Source: Parabacteroides sp.
GTDB lineage: Bacteria; Bacteroidota; Bacteroidia; Bacteroidales; Tannerellaceae
Length of the DNA: 64,000 bases
NCBI GenBank assembly: GCA_019417325.1
Contig: DXVO01000030.1
Location: forward strand, 124,001 to 188,000
Direction: 5' to 3'
Below are positions 1-8,458 of this stretch, in pieces (position 1 is the stretch's first letter; every line of letters starts with the position of its first letter). The position numbers and the translations under genes were made by a program. The notes beneath the pieces were generated by a model, which was given only the letters and a program-made list of their open reading frames with translations, had not been told where the DNA came from and did not search any database.

Positions 1-397
1 AAACAACCATATCCATTGAAAGATTATAAAGATTTATAGCCTCCCTTATATGACATTCTTTTCTAAATGGAGATGTTGGTTGTAATAAAACAATTACATC
101 TACTTTTTTATTCATCTTTTCATAATAAGATAAAGCATGTAGCAATACACCATTCGTCCCTGCAGAATCAGTTGCTAAATATTCAGGTCTTTTAAAAGGA
201 ACAGTAAGACCATAATCTTCTACTATTTGTATTATTTCTTCATCATCTGTTGACACACAAATATTTTCATCTGATGTTATTTGCCTAGCAACATCAATAG
301 TATAATATATTAACGGTTTTCCGGATAATTTCTTTATATTTTTATGAGGTATCCCTTTACTCCCACCTCGCGCTGGAATCACAATCAATATGTTCAT
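1..397 (-). CDS. CMP-nonulosonic acid cytidylyltransferase (NeuA/LegF family), 3' end beyond the window
   Basis: The reading frame opens with ATG at 395-397 and runs off the left edge without a stop. The N-terminus MNILIVIPARGGSKGIPHKN carries the nucleotide-binding signature of CMP-sialic acid synthetases, and LLQPTSPFR follows at about residue 97. The family transfers CMP from CTP to a nonulosonic acid, the last cytosolic step before a glycosyltransferase uses the sugar. The gene starts 13 bp after the NulO synthase and belongs to the same leftward operon. Given the legionaminate-type neighbours, LegF is the likeliest role, but a NeuA (Neu5Ac) or PseF role cannot be excluded from the visible part. 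About 132 residues are present, probably a little over half of the protein. Confidence 0.88.
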   Translation of the reverse strand, partial: MNILIVIPARGGSKGIPHKNIKKLSGKPLIYYTIDVARQITSDENICVSTDDEEIIQIVEDYGLTVPFKRPEYLATDSAGTNGVLLHALSYYEKMNKKVDVIVLLQPTSPFRKECHIREAINLYNLSMDMVV

Positions 398-410
398 GGA
401 CAATATTAAA

Positions 411-1406
411 TTACAATTTTATTTCTTCATCGACATGAAAATCTGATGTCGCATAAGTTCCCAAAAATAAATCCCAATAAGCAGAACTGATCCCCTTCCC
501 TGCTCTTTTGACAGTCAAATTATCTCTTGTAAGCATCTCACCTCTTCGTATTTCTTGTTTTGCGACAATTGACTTTAATACAACTTTTGAAACTTCTTGT
601 TCTACTTGTGTTGGTCGTTTAACTCCATCACCTAATGCCTTTTCTATATTTCTGATAGCCTGAACCATTAACTTCAATTCTATTGGATCCAAAGAGGCCT
701 GATGATCCGGACCATCCATTTTTTTATCTAATGTAAAATGTTTCTCTATAACAGTAGCACCCATCGCAACAGCAGCCACTGGAACTTCAATTCCCATTGT
801 ATGATCCGAGTATCCAACATCCACCCCGAATGCATGCTTCATCGCTAACATTGCTCTAAGATTAACATTTTCCATTGAACAGGGATAATCTGTAGTACAA
901 TGCAACAAAATAACATTTGGAGCACCGGCATCCTTCAATATATAAAGAGCTCTCTCAACATCACCTAAATAAGACATACCTGTTGATAAAATAACAGGCA
1001 AACCTTTCTCCCCTACAATACGTAAATAAGGAATATTTGTAATATCTCCTGATCCTAACTTTAAGAAAGGAACTCCTAATTTAATTATAAAATCTAAAGA
1101 CTCCTCTTCATCAGCTGTAGAAAGAAACTGTATTCCGATTTCATCACAATACCTTTTTATTTTAAGAAAAGAGTCATATGATAATTCTAATTTTTTCAAC
1201 ATATCATATTGGCTCTCTTCTATACTCAAATTTTCCTTTTGATATTCAGCCATTTGAGCTTCTCTTGTAACTAAGAGTTCTGTTTTCCATGTTTGAAATT
1301 TAACAGCATCAACTCCTGCTTCTTTCGCTTTTTTACATAACTCAAAGGCTAAATCTAAACAACCATTATGATTAACCCCTGCTTCTGCTATAATATAAAC
1401 ACTCAT
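411..1406 (-). CDS. Nonulosonic acid synthase (NeuB/LegI family)
   Basis: This 331-residue protein condenses an N-acyl hexosamine with phosphoenolpyruvate to give a nine-carbon nonulosonic acid. Residues 1 to about 240 form the NeuB TIM barrel, with KFQTWKTELL, LKLGSGDITNIP, ILSTGMSYLGD and GYSDHTMGIEVPVAAVAMGA all visible. The C-terminal 50 or so residues are a SAF (antifreeze-like) domain that caps the neighbouring active site in the dimer. The length matches the family. It starts 2 bp after the acyltransferase gene and is followed by the CMP transferase. Together with a LegB-type dehydratase and LegC-type aminotransferase, a legionaminic acid synthase role is more likely than a sialic acid synthase role; sequence alone does not decide this. 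Confidence 0.9.
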   Translation of the reverse strand: MSVYIIAEAGVNHNGCLDLAFELCKKAKEAGVDAVKFQTWKTELLVTREAQMAEYQKENLSIEESQYDMLKKLELSYDSFLKIKRYCDEIGIQFLSTADEEESLDFIIKLGVPFLKLGSGDITNIPYLRIVGEKGLPVILSTGMSYLGDVERALYILKDAGAPNVILLHCTTDYPCSMENVNLRAMLAMKHAFGVDVGYSDHTMGIEVPVAAVAMGATVIEKHFTLDKKMDGPDHQASLDPIELKLMVQAIRNIEKALGDGVKRPTQVEQEVSKVVLKSIVAKQEIRRGEMLTRDNLTVKRAGKGISSAYWDLFLGTYATSDFHVDEEIKL

Positions 1407-1408
1407 TT

Positions 1409-2440
1409 TTAATATTTGTATTTCAATAAATGGTGAGAATAGGCTATCAATTTTTCAGGATTTTTCTTTTGCCACTCTATACATAATTCCTCATACAGAG
1501 ATGGATTAAATATTATTTTTCCTATATAAAAAGAATATTCAGATTTAGAAAACTTCTTTTTAAATTCATATAGAGAATTATGTTCATCGGAATCAGTCCC
1601 TCCACCTAAATGAAATTTTTGAACACCATGCTTTTTCATTTCCTTCGCAGCTTCCCATAACATAAAATTATTAGGAGAAAAATTCAATGTATCTTTATCA
1701 CTTCCCGATAAGTGATAATGTCCATAAATATCTGAATAAAAAAAGATAGCTGAAGCTAATACTCTTTCCTTAAAAAGGACAAGGCCTAAGAAACTATTTT
1801 CAATATTTTTTTTGATATTTCTAAAATATCCATCATCAAAATAGTAAAAAACATCAGCATGAAGCCTACTCATTGTATTTTTATAGAGATTTATAAATAC
1901 GTCTAAGTAAGAATAATTATAATCAGCTATAAATGTCAATCCATTTTTTAACCCTTTTTTTATTACATTCCTATTTTTAGTATGTATTTCGTTTTGCCAT
2001 ATATGATCTAAATCTAAATGCAAATCAATCGCTATAGTTTTACGATCTAAAAGAATCTCTCCAATCTGACTAAAACCATTTATATTCTCTAACAACGGAT
2101 GAAACCTAACAAAACCTGCTATATAATTATTTTTTACCCCATAAGTATAAAAAGAGCGTAAAGCCCTAGATATAAAATCATCGTTTAAGTTACTAGCAAT
2201 CGGTCCTCCATATCCATATGGCGTCTCAAAATCATAATAATAAACACCTTGAATATTAAATTCACGAAGCAAATATGGAAATAATAAAAAATCATCACCT
2301 TCGCCATAAAAAAAACAAACAGCTTTTTCCGATGTAGTTTCATAAAGTCTTATATATTCTTCTCTATAATAAACATCTTTTTGAAAAGAAGGTAATTTAT
2401 CCAAATAATAATTCCAGCTATTTAATAATTGAAAGAACAT
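1409..2440 (-). CDS. FemAB/GNAT-like acyl- or aminoacyltransferase in the nonulosonate operon
   Basis: This 343-residue soluble protein resembles the FemAB/BioF2-like branch of the GNAT fold. The clearest marks are an internal block KNRNVIKKGLKNGL near residue 155, a central acyltransferase segment LGLVLFKERVLASAIFFY, and the near-C-terminal signature FHLGGG followed by LYEFKKKFS. Members move acetyl, other acyl or aminoacyl groups onto sugar or peptide amines. It sits between the hydrolysing epimerase and the NulO synthase, where canonical legionaminate clusters need the LegH N-acetyltransferase, which is absent from the visible part. A role in 4-N-acylation, or in decorating the finished sugar, is inferred from position. 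The gene is very A+T-rich, like its neighbours. Confidence 0.7.
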   Translation of the reverse strand: MFFQLLNSWNYYLDKLPSFQKDVYYREEYIRLYETTSEKAVCFFYGEGDDFLLFPYLLREFNIQGVYYYDFETPYGYGGPIASNLNDDFISRALRSFYTYGVKNNYIAGFVRFHPLLENINGFSQIGEILLDRKTIAIDLHLDLDHIWQNEIHTKNRNVIKKGLKNGLTFIADYNYSYLDVFINLYKNTMSRLHADVFYYFDDGYFRNIKKNIENSFLGLVLFKERVLASAIFFYSDIYGHYHLSGSDKDTLNFSPNNFMLWEAAKEMKKHGVQKFHLGGGTDSDEHNSLYEFKKKFSKSEYSFYIGKIIFNPSLYEELCIEWQKKNPEKLIAYSHHLLKYKY

Positions 2441-2502
2441 TTTCGTAATTATAATATTAATATTCTGCTAGAGCACTCTTTCTTTAAGCTTAACGCATAC
2501 CC

Positions 2503-3639
2503 TTAAATAGAAATGTTATTACTATTATTTTCTTCTATATATTTATGAATATAATTTGATATTTTTTTTGAAGACATACCATCTCCATAATAAAAATCAG
2601 GCATAAATTTTTCTTTTAAAATTTTCTGTAATGCCGTTTCTATAGTATTATCAAATCCAGAAATTGTAAATACATTCTTACAGAAATAACGCCCAGTTTG
2701 CCTATTCCCTATATTTAACACAGGTTTCCCTAAAAAAGGAGCCTCAATAATGCCACTAGAAGAATTACCTATTACACAATCAACTTCTTTCAATAAACTC
2801 AAATACTTTAATTGTCCTAAAGAAGAATATAACTGAAATTTATTTGATTGCTGTTTTACAACCTCTCCAAAATATTTATTTATATCAACGCCTCCTAAAT
2901 CAGCATTAGCACTAGTGATTATAACTTGTATATTCTCTATTTTTTCCAATGCTTTTACAATATTTTTAGCCAATAATAAATTATATGATAATGATTCATT
3001 TGTCTCTGGATGTAGTGTTACTAAATACCATTTTTTAGTAATATCCAAGTCTAAGAAACTCGCTAATTCATATCTTTCTAACAACTGAGAATTAACAAAA
3101 TTATCAAGTCCAGGCTCTCCCACAACAAAAACATTTTGATTTGTACCAATCATCCTAATAATTCGATCTGCAGATTCTTTTGTTCCAGGAAAATGTAATG
3201 TGGACATCATTGTCACTGCATTTCTTATCTGATCATCAATAGCCCCCTTAGTTACATCACCTCCTGAAATATGAGCAATTGGAATTTTCATAATAAGTGC
3301 AGTTGAACAAATAGGCAATAGTTCATATCTATCACCTAATACAATCAACAAATCAGGTTGTAACTCATTTAAAGCATCTGCCATAGAAATGGCACAAACA
3401 CCTATTGATTTTGCAATGCCCACAGAAGTTGTCGTAGACAATAAAAATTCAACACTCTTATCTATTATAAATTTATCATCGATAATTTGTTTATATGTTA
3501 AACCTTGCTCTGGAGATAGATGTCCACCTGTTACTAATAGCTGGAGTTGCAATTGTTTTGATGATTCTAATTCTTTTAATAACCAATACAAGGCTCCATA
3601 CTCAGAACGAGCAGCGGTTACTACACAAACTTTTTTCAT
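2503..3639 (-). CDS. UDP-sugar hydrolysing 2-epimerase (NeuC/LegG family)
   Basis: The 378-residue protein belongs to the UDP-GlcNAc 2-epimerase fold. Typical motifs are RSEYGALYWLLKEL near the N-terminus, VLGDRYELLPICSTAL, HISGGDVTKGAIDDQIRNAV and SSSGIIEAPFLGKPVLNIGN. The hydrolysing subgroup releases UDP and inverts C2, giving the 6-deoxy ManNAc-like substrate of the NulO synthase. The start overlaps the stop of the aminotransferase gene by 4 bp (3636-3639), which suggests translational coupling. A gap of 62 bp precedes the acyltransferase gene, with no clear terminator in it. LegG is favoured over NeuC because of the dehydratase and aminotransferase upstream. Confidence 0.9.
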   Translation of the reverse strand: MKKVCVVTAARSEYGALYWLLKELESSKQLQLQLLVTGGHLSPEQGLTYKQIIDDKFIIDKSVEFLLSTTTSVGIAKSIGVCAISMADALNELQPDLLIVLGDRYELLPICSTALIMKIPIAHISGGDVTKGAIDDQIRNAVTMMSTLHFPGTKESADRIIRMIGTNQNVFVVGEPGLDNFVNSQLLERYELASFLDLDITKKWYLVTLHPETNESLSYNLLLAKNIVKALEKIENIQVIITSANADLGGVDINKYFGEVVKQQSNKFQLYSSLGQLKYLSLLKEVDCVIGNSSSGIIEAPFLGKPVLNIGNRQTGRYFCKNVFTISGFDNTIETALQKILKEKFMPDFYYGDGMSSKKISNYIHKYIEENNSNNISI

Positions 3640-4784
3640 GCATTTAATCTTACACTACTGGGAATATTAACAACTCTATCCTCCAACCATTGAGTATTTA
3701 CCAATCCATCTGTCTCACAGCTTTTGAACATTTCTAGTTTATTCATCAAACACCAAATTGGACGAGTCATTACACCATGATCATTCGTATATTGCAAAAA
3801 ATGCTGTTGCTCTTCTTTATCTCTAGTTATAACAACATTCAACCAATAGTTAGAATAACAATTCTCAGGTTCTGTAAAAAAATCTAAACTATCTATTTGT
3901 TTAAAAAACTCTTTGTATTGTTCTGCCGTAGCGCGCTTATTTTTCACAAAAGAGTCAAGATTCTCCATTTGTGCACAACCTAAAGCGGCATTAATATTAG
4001 GCATTCTATAATTATAGCCAATATGATCGTGTACAAACTCCCAACGGTGAGGAACCTTTGCTTGGGTTGTAAGATGTTTTGCAAACTTTCCAAGTTCTGC
4101 ATCTTTAAAGAGAAGCATACCACCACCACCCGTTGTTATTGTCTTATTTCCATTAAAACTGATCGCACCTATTTTACCAAAGGTACCAGTATGTTGCCCT
4201 TTATAAAAACTACCTAAACTTTCTGCCGCATCTTCAATTAATTCAATATGATATTCCTCACATATATCACTAAGTTCTTCAACTTTTACAGGATGTCCAA
4301 ATGTATGCATTGGCACACATGCCTTTATAACTCGACCTGTATTTTTATTATAACAAATACCATTTCTTAACTCTGCATGTTTCAACAACCAGTTCCTAAC
4401 TGCAAGAGGAGATAATCCCATTGTTTCCTTATCAACATCTATAAATACAGGATGAGCTCCAATATAACTAATGGCATTACATGTCGCAATAAAGGTCAAA
4501 GATTGTGTAAGCACTTCATTATCTCTCTCAACACCAGAAAGCAATAAAGCCATATGAAGAGCATTAGTTCCATTTACGCATACAACAGCACGTGCCGCTC
4601 CCGTATATGTTGCAACCATTTCCTCAAAACGATCCACAAACTGTCCTACACTAGATACAAATGTAGTATCTATACACTCATTCAAATACTTCTTTTCATT
4701 TCCTATAAAACAAGGAGCATGAAGAGGTATAAATTCTTCTGTTGTATATAGTTCTCGGATAAATTTTACAACTTCACTATACAT
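3636..4784 (-). CDS. PLP-dependent sugar aminotransferase (LegC family)
   Basis: This 382-residue enzyme is a DegT/DnrJ/EryC1-type aminotransferase. It shows the family marks GTNALHMALLLSGV, EDAAESLGSFYKG, and the PLP lysine context SFNGNKTITTGGGGMLL. It should aminate the 4-keto group made by the adjacent dehydratase, using glutamate as donor. The opening EVVKFIRELY and IPLHAPCFIGNEKKYL match the LegC subgroup I know from legionaminate clusters. It overlaps the dehydratase gene by 8 bp upstream and the epimerase gene by 4 bp downstream, so the three are surely co-transcribed. The predicted product is a UDP-4-amino-4,6-dideoxy-N-acetyl sugar. Confidence 0.9.
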   Translation of the reverse strand: MYSEVVKFIRELYTTEEFIPLHAPCFIGNEKKYLNECIDTTFVSSVGQFVDRFEEMVATYTGAARAVVCVNGTNALHMALLLSGVERDNEVLTQSLTFIATCNAISYIGAHPVFIDVDKETMGLSPLAVRNWLLKHAELRNGICYNKNTGRVIKACVPMHTFGHPVKVEELSDICEEYHIELIEDAAESLGSFYKGQHTGTFGKIGAISFNGNKTITTGGGGMLLFKDAELGKFAKHLTTQAKVPHRWEFVHDHIGYNYRMPNINAALGCAQMENLDSFVKNKRATAEQYKEFFKQIDSLDFFTEPENCYSNYWLNVVITRDKEEQQHFLQYTNDHGVMTRPIWCLMNKLEMFKSCETDGLVNTQWLEDRVVNIPSSVRLNA

Positions 4785-5754
4785 TGTAAATATCAGCTTT
4801 GTATTTTTTCAAATTTTCTTTATTTAAAAACCAATTGATTGTTTCTTGTAAACCAGCTTCTATTGAATAAGAAGGGGTAAATCCCGTCAATGATTTTATT
4901 TTACTATTATCACCCCATAAACGAAACACCTCTGAGTTTTGGGGACGGAGGCGTTCTGAATCTTCAACAAATCTAACATTCGAATCCATTAACTTTGCTA
5001 TTAATGTTAATGTATCACGCATGGAGATCTCACAATTACTACAAATATTAACCTCTTGTCCTACAGCTTTATCGCATTTCGATAATTCTATAAAACCTTT
5101 ACATGTATCTTTTACATAATTGAAATCACGTGTTGGAGTCAAATCTCCTAATTTAATTTCTTTCTTTCCATTCGCTATTTGAGTAATTATTGTAGGTATT
5201 ATAGCCCTAGCAGATTGCCTTGGTCCATAAGTATTAAAAGGGCGAACAATAACTACAGGAAGTTCAAATGCATTATAAAAGCTCATGGCCATAGCATCTG
5301 CACCAATCTTAGTCGCAGAATAAGGAGATTGAGGCTGTTTTGGATGTTTTTCATCAATAGGAACATATTTAGCCGTCCCATAAACTTCAGAAGTTGAAGT
5401 TATCAATACCTTTTTTACACAATTTTCTTTTGCCGCCTGACAAATATTCAATGTACCCTTCATATTAGTATCAACATAACTATCGGGAGCTATATATGAA
5501 TATGGAATTGCTATCAAAGCTGCTAAATGAAAAATGATTTCAATATCGTTGGTTATATGCCTACAAAAATGAGGGTCACGAACATCTCCTGTGACAACTT
5601 CCAAATTAGGATGTTTCACTCCATCTAACCATCCCCAAGAATTGAAAGAATTATAATAAGACAAAGCCCTTACCTGATAACCTTCATCCAACAACATTTC
5701 TGTTAAATGAGAACCAATGAAACCATCAGCACCTGTAACCAATATCTTTCGCAT
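4777..5754 (-). CDS. NAD-dependent UDP-sugar 4,6-dehydratase (LegB family)
   Basis: This 325-residue short-chain dehydrogenase has the Rossmann motif TGADGFIGSHL at residues 7-17, the dehydratase segment TSTSEVYG around 119-126 and the catalytic YxxxK at Y145 and K149. The family removes water from UDP-GlcNAc to give a 4-keto-6-deoxy intermediate, the first committed step of legionaminic acid synthesis. It starts 11 bp after the WecA-like gene and overlaps the aminotransferase gene by 8 bp. The segment SYYNSFNSWGWLD after the nucleotide-binding domain is characteristic of the LegB subgroup. Base composition becomes visibly richer in A+T from this gene leftwards. Confidence 0.9.
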   Translation of the reverse strand: MRKILVTGADGFIGSHLTEMLLDEGYQVRALSYYNSFNSWGWLDGVKHPNLEVVTGDVRDPHFCRHITNDIEIIFHLAALIAIPYSYIAPDSYVDTNMKGTLNICQAAKENCVKKVLITSTSEVYGTAKYVPIDEKHPKQPQSPYSATKIGADAMAMSFYNAFELPVVIVRPFNTYGPRQSARAIIPTIITQIANGKKEIKLGDLTPTRDFNYVKDTCKGFIELSKCDKAVGQEVNICSNCEISMRDTLTLIAKLMDSNVRFVEDSERLRPQNSEVFRLWGDNSKIKSLTGFTPSYSIEAGLQETINWFLNKENLKKYKADIYNV

Positions 5755-5765
5755 ATATTTTTACT

Positions 5766-6872
5766 TTAAATCTTAAATACTCGTGTCCTTTTATCTCTAA
5801 TTCTATCAAACCATAAATTCAACCCTGTCCAAATCACAATATCCCCAACAAATAATACATTATTATCCAAATGAGGGACCAATATAATATTCAAACAGCA
5901 AAAACCTATAGCCAGTCCCAAAATAGACAACATAGCTCTTCTGTGGCTCAGTCCCATATCCAAAAACTTATGATGAATATGATTCCGGTCCGGCTCAAAT
6001 AAGGCACATCTTGTTCTTAAGCGTACCAATATAACCCGGATTACATCAAACATCGGAACAATCAAGGTTGAAAATGCAACCACTATTGCCCCTTCCGAAT
6101 AAGGGATCAGGTCCGGATTAAAGGAAGAATAACGGATGGACAGGAATGCTAAAATATAGCCTAGCGTTAAGCTACCGGTATCTCCCATGAAGATTTTGTT
6201 GTGACGCTCGACACGTCCAAATACGTTATAATAGAAAAATGGCAGCAGTACACCTAATGTAGCAAAGGCCAGCATGGCATACAACCAAACCCTGTTATAA
6301 AGAAAAAGGCTTCCCAGGATAATCAAAGCAACACTGCTAAGTCCGGAAGCCAAACCGTCAATACCATCAATTAAATTAATGGCATTTGTAATAAATACAG
6401 TTAATAATATCGTAAAAGGTATACCCAACCAAGGAGTCAGTTCATAAATACCAAATAAGCCATAGAGATTGTTTATCCATAACCCGGATAAAGGGAAAAA
6501 AGATGCGACAATAATCTGGATTACGAACTTTGTACGGTAACGCAATCCGACTAAATCATCTTTGATGCCGGAAATATACAAGATCGTAAGTCCACATATA
6601 AGCAGAAGAACTTCCGGAACAACGATATGAACCAGATTCGGAGCAAGAGGAAATCCATAAATATACCTCAAACTCATTGCAAATGCCAATGAGAAGATAA
6701 TAGTCGGCACAAATGATAAACCACCTAAACGGGGTACTGTTCCATGATGAACTGTACGGTCATTAGGTATATCAAATAGCCTCTTCCTGAAAGCCACAAC
6801 CAAGATTCGTGGAATGATGAAGGAAGATAAAATCGTTGAAATTATAAATACTAAAATAATAAAAAATAACAT
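5766..6872 (-). CDS. WecA/MraY-type undecaprenyl-phosphate glycosyl-1-phosphate transferase
   Basis: This 368-residue polytopic membrane protein moves a sugar-1-phosphate from a UDP-sugar onto undecaprenyl phosphate, which starts lipid-linked glycan assembly at the inner membrane. Diagnostic motifs are NAINLIDGIDGLASG near residue 163, GDTGSLTLGYILAF near 230 and the PDRNHIHHKF loop near 295, the last typical of the bacterial WecA branch. About ten membrane segments are evident. It is the first gene of the leftward operon and is followed after 11 bp by the LegB-type dehydratase. A full -33/-7 promoter lies about 100 bp upstream. The likely product is an O-antigen-, capsule- or glycoprotein-linked oligosaccharide carrying the nonulosonate; the exact sugar acceptor pathway is not visible. 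Confidence 0.9.
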   Translation of the reverse strand: MLFFIILVFIISTILSSFIIPRILVVAFRKRLFDIPNDRTVHHGTVPRLGGLSFVPTIIFSLAFAMSLRYIYGFPLAPNLVHIVVPEVLLLICGLTILYISGIKDDLVGLRYRTKFVIQIIVASFFPLSGLWINNLYGLFGIYELTPWLGIPFTILLTVFITNAINLIDGIDGLASGLSSVALIILGSLFLYNRVWLYAMLAFATLGVLLPFFYYNVFGRVERHNKIFMGDTGSLTLGYILAFLSIRYSSFNPDLIPYSEGAIVVAFSTLIVPMFDVIRVILVRLRTRCALFEPDRNHIHHKFLDMGLSHRRAMLSILGLAIGFCCLNIILVPHLDNNVLFVGDIVIWTGLNLWFDRIRDKRTRVFKI

Positions 6873-6903
6873 GTCACTTTAGTTTTGCTTATATACAACA
6901 AAG

Positions 6904-6931
6904 TTCGTCAGTCCCACGAATGGATGACGAA
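6904..6931 (-). promoter_or_regulatory. Hairpin in the wecA leader
   Basis: TTCGTCA at 6904-6910 pairs perfectly with TGACGAA at 6925-6931 across a 14-nt loop. It lies about 30 bp upstream of the wecA start, within the predicted leader. Function is unknown; it could affect translation or mRNA stability. Confidence 0.35.
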
Positions 6932-6943
6932 AAACTACCGACA

Positions 6944-6957
6944 AAAACTATAGTTTT
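6944..6957. repeat. Perfect 14-bp palindrome AAAACTATAGTTTT just inside the wecA transcript
   Basis: The palindrome starts about 14 bp downstream of the -7 box of the wecA promoter. That position suits a repressor or terminator-protein site in a polysaccharide operon leader, but no cognate regulator is encoded nearby. Confidence 0.4.
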
Positions 6958-6970
6958 CCCTTTAGCTCTG

Positions 6971-7001
6971 CAAAAGTAGCTACAAAATATAAGATTACAA
7001 A
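6971..7001 (-). promoter_or_regulatory. Bacteroidetes housekeeping promoter of the wecA-leg operon
   Basis: Read on the minus strand, TTTG (complement of 6998-7001) is followed after exactly 19 bp by TACTTTTG (complement of 6971-6978). This fits the Bacteroidetes consensus TTTG-N19-21-TAnnTTTG completely. Transcription should start near 6965, leaving a leader of about 90 nt before the wecA start codon. Confidence 0.65.
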
Positions 7002-7154
7002 CTTTTCTCTTCTATAAAATCTACCAACCAGGGCTTTTCGAGCATAAAGCATTAAAAACAATGGATATACAACAAAAAATAAATAGAAATGAGGTTTATA
7101 CCCTCTGTTTTGAAAGGGATACCCATACAAAAAAATACGGATTCACCGAAAAAA

Positions 7155-7188
7155 TCATAGTTATGGTTTTGGAAAATCATAACTATGA
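7155..7188. repeat. Inverted repeat shared with the 61.1-kb intergenic region
   Basis: Arms TCATAGTTATG (7155-7165) and CATAACTATGA (7178-7188) are perfect complements around a 12-nt loop. The whole 34-bp unit matches 61081-61114 at 31 of 34 positions, with the same arm spacing. It lies between the TolC-type gene and the wecA promoter. Confidence 0.6.
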
Positions 7189-7275
7189 ATCCGAAAACAT
7201 ATCTATATTCTTTGAAAAGAATCAGGTATTAGACACAACACCAAATATAATCAAGTATTAGACCACAAAAAAAGA

Positions 7276-8457
7276 TTACAACTGATGCTTATACAGCTGC
7301 GCCATCACCTTCTGGTATTCATTCTGTAACTGCATATAATTCTGCATACTCTGATACAAAGTCGTTACATCAACAAAATACTCAATCATTGAAATCTGCC
7401 CGCTTTGAATCGCTTTGTTCAAAAGAGCCAGGTTATTCTGGCTTTTCAGAACAGACTGATATTCATCGATAGACGTCTTTAGTGCCACAGACTGATTATA
7501 GAGCTGGAGTAATTCGTTTTCCACAGTCGTGGTCGTACTTTCTATCTGCAAATCGGTATATAAACTTTGTGCTTTTGCCTGTTTTACGTTGTTACGATTA
7601 GAGAAAAGAGGAATCGTAATGCCGACTAAAAAGCCATTAAAGCGTTCTCCTCCTGTTGCCGTATTCAAACGGTAACCTAACTCAAATCCTGGCAACCACA
7701 AAGATTTACTTACTCCTAACTGACGCAAAGCAGCAGACTTTTCACCTTGTAAAGCAAGTAATTGACGGTTTGCAGGAACAGCCTCCTGTTGCAAGTCCAC
7801 AAAAGACTGCGGTGTCTCAACCGGCTGATAAACAGTATCCGTAAAATGAATGGCAACTCCCCCATTCAAAGTGGCTAATTCATGCAATTTAGCCACACGG
7901 GCAGCTTCATTCATACGGGCTTCATTCTTTGCATTGAGAAGTTCAAGGTTAATCTTGTTTGTTTCAAGAATGCTTGCATCGCCGTTTTTCAAGCGCATCT
8001 CATACAATGCCGCCAGTTGCTCGGCATTCTGGCGGCGCTGGTCCAAAAGACTTTTCTGCTGATTCAGAAAAACCAAATCCAAACACACTTCTTTTGCCTG
8101 CAAAAGAATCTGTTGACGGACTTCAGCACCCTGACGGTCATAACTTTCACCTTTCGCTTTCGCCAACTTATGCCTCTGTACATAAACAGAAGGAAAATCA
8201 AATGATTGGGAAGCCACCAATTCACCTTGTATTCCCATCCCTTCCCTATTTCCATATTGATGGACATAAGAGACGGAAGGGTCCGGCAGGTTATTATCCA
8301 ACTTCGAAGCCAGCTTTTGTGCCGTAATTAGCTGACGGTTGGCTTGCAACTCTTTATTATTAGTTTCTACGCTGCTCAGGACATCTTCAATGGATGTCTG
8401 GGCTGTAGCAGACAGTGTAGCTGTAATCAAAGTTGCTATTATCAAATATCGTTTCAT
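7276..8457 (-). CDS. TolC/CusC-family outer membrane efflux channel
   Basis: This 393-residue exported protein has a cleavable signal peptide (MKRYLIIATLITATLSATAQ) and two long heptad-rich alpha-helical stretches typical of outer membrane factors, ending in the DVTTLYQSMQNYMQLQNEYQKVMAQLY helix. It provides the outer membrane exit duct for the RND pump encoded immediately upstream, from which it is separated by 1 bp. It is shorter than E. coli TolC, which is usual for the single-repeat CzcC/CusC-like members of Bacteroidetes metal operons. It is the last gene of the four-gene operon; no strong intrinsic terminator is visible after it. Confidence 0.88.
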   Translation of the reverse strand: MKRYLIIATLITATLSATAQTSIEDVLSSVETNNKELQANRQLITAQKLASKLDNNLPDPSVSYVHQYGNREGMGIQGELVASQSFDFPSVYVQRHKLAKAKGESYDRQGAEVRQQILLQAKEVCLDLVFLNQQKSLLDQRRQNAEQLAALYEMRLKNGDASILETNKINLELLNAKNEARMNEAARVAKLHELATLNGGVAIHFTDTVYQPVETPQSFVDLQQEAVPANRQLLALQGEKSAALRQLGVSKSLWLPGFELGYRLNTATGGERFNGFLVGITIPLFSNRNNVKQAKAQSLYTDLQIESTTTTVENELLQLYNQSVALKTSIDEYQSVLKSQNNLALLNKAIQSGQISMIEYFVDVTTLYQSMQNYMQLQNEYQKVMAQLYKHQL

Positions 8458-8458
8458 A

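Larger units (their letters stand above)
6873..7275. other. 403-bp non-coding stretch: wecA leader and promoter plus a shared inverted repeat
   Basis: No convincing gene is present; a 66-codon frame on the plus strand overlaps the repeat and has no recognisable features. The stretch holds the wecA promoter (6971-7001), a 14-bp perfect palindrome (6944-6957) and a 7-bp-arm hairpin (6904-6931) in the leader, and an inverted repeat at 7155-7188 that recurs near 61.1 kb. Confidence 0.6.

Noticed and set aside
7061..7261. 66-codon frame on the plus strand in the wecA upstream region
   Set aside because: It contains the inverted repeat, has no family features and no promoter; most likely chance.
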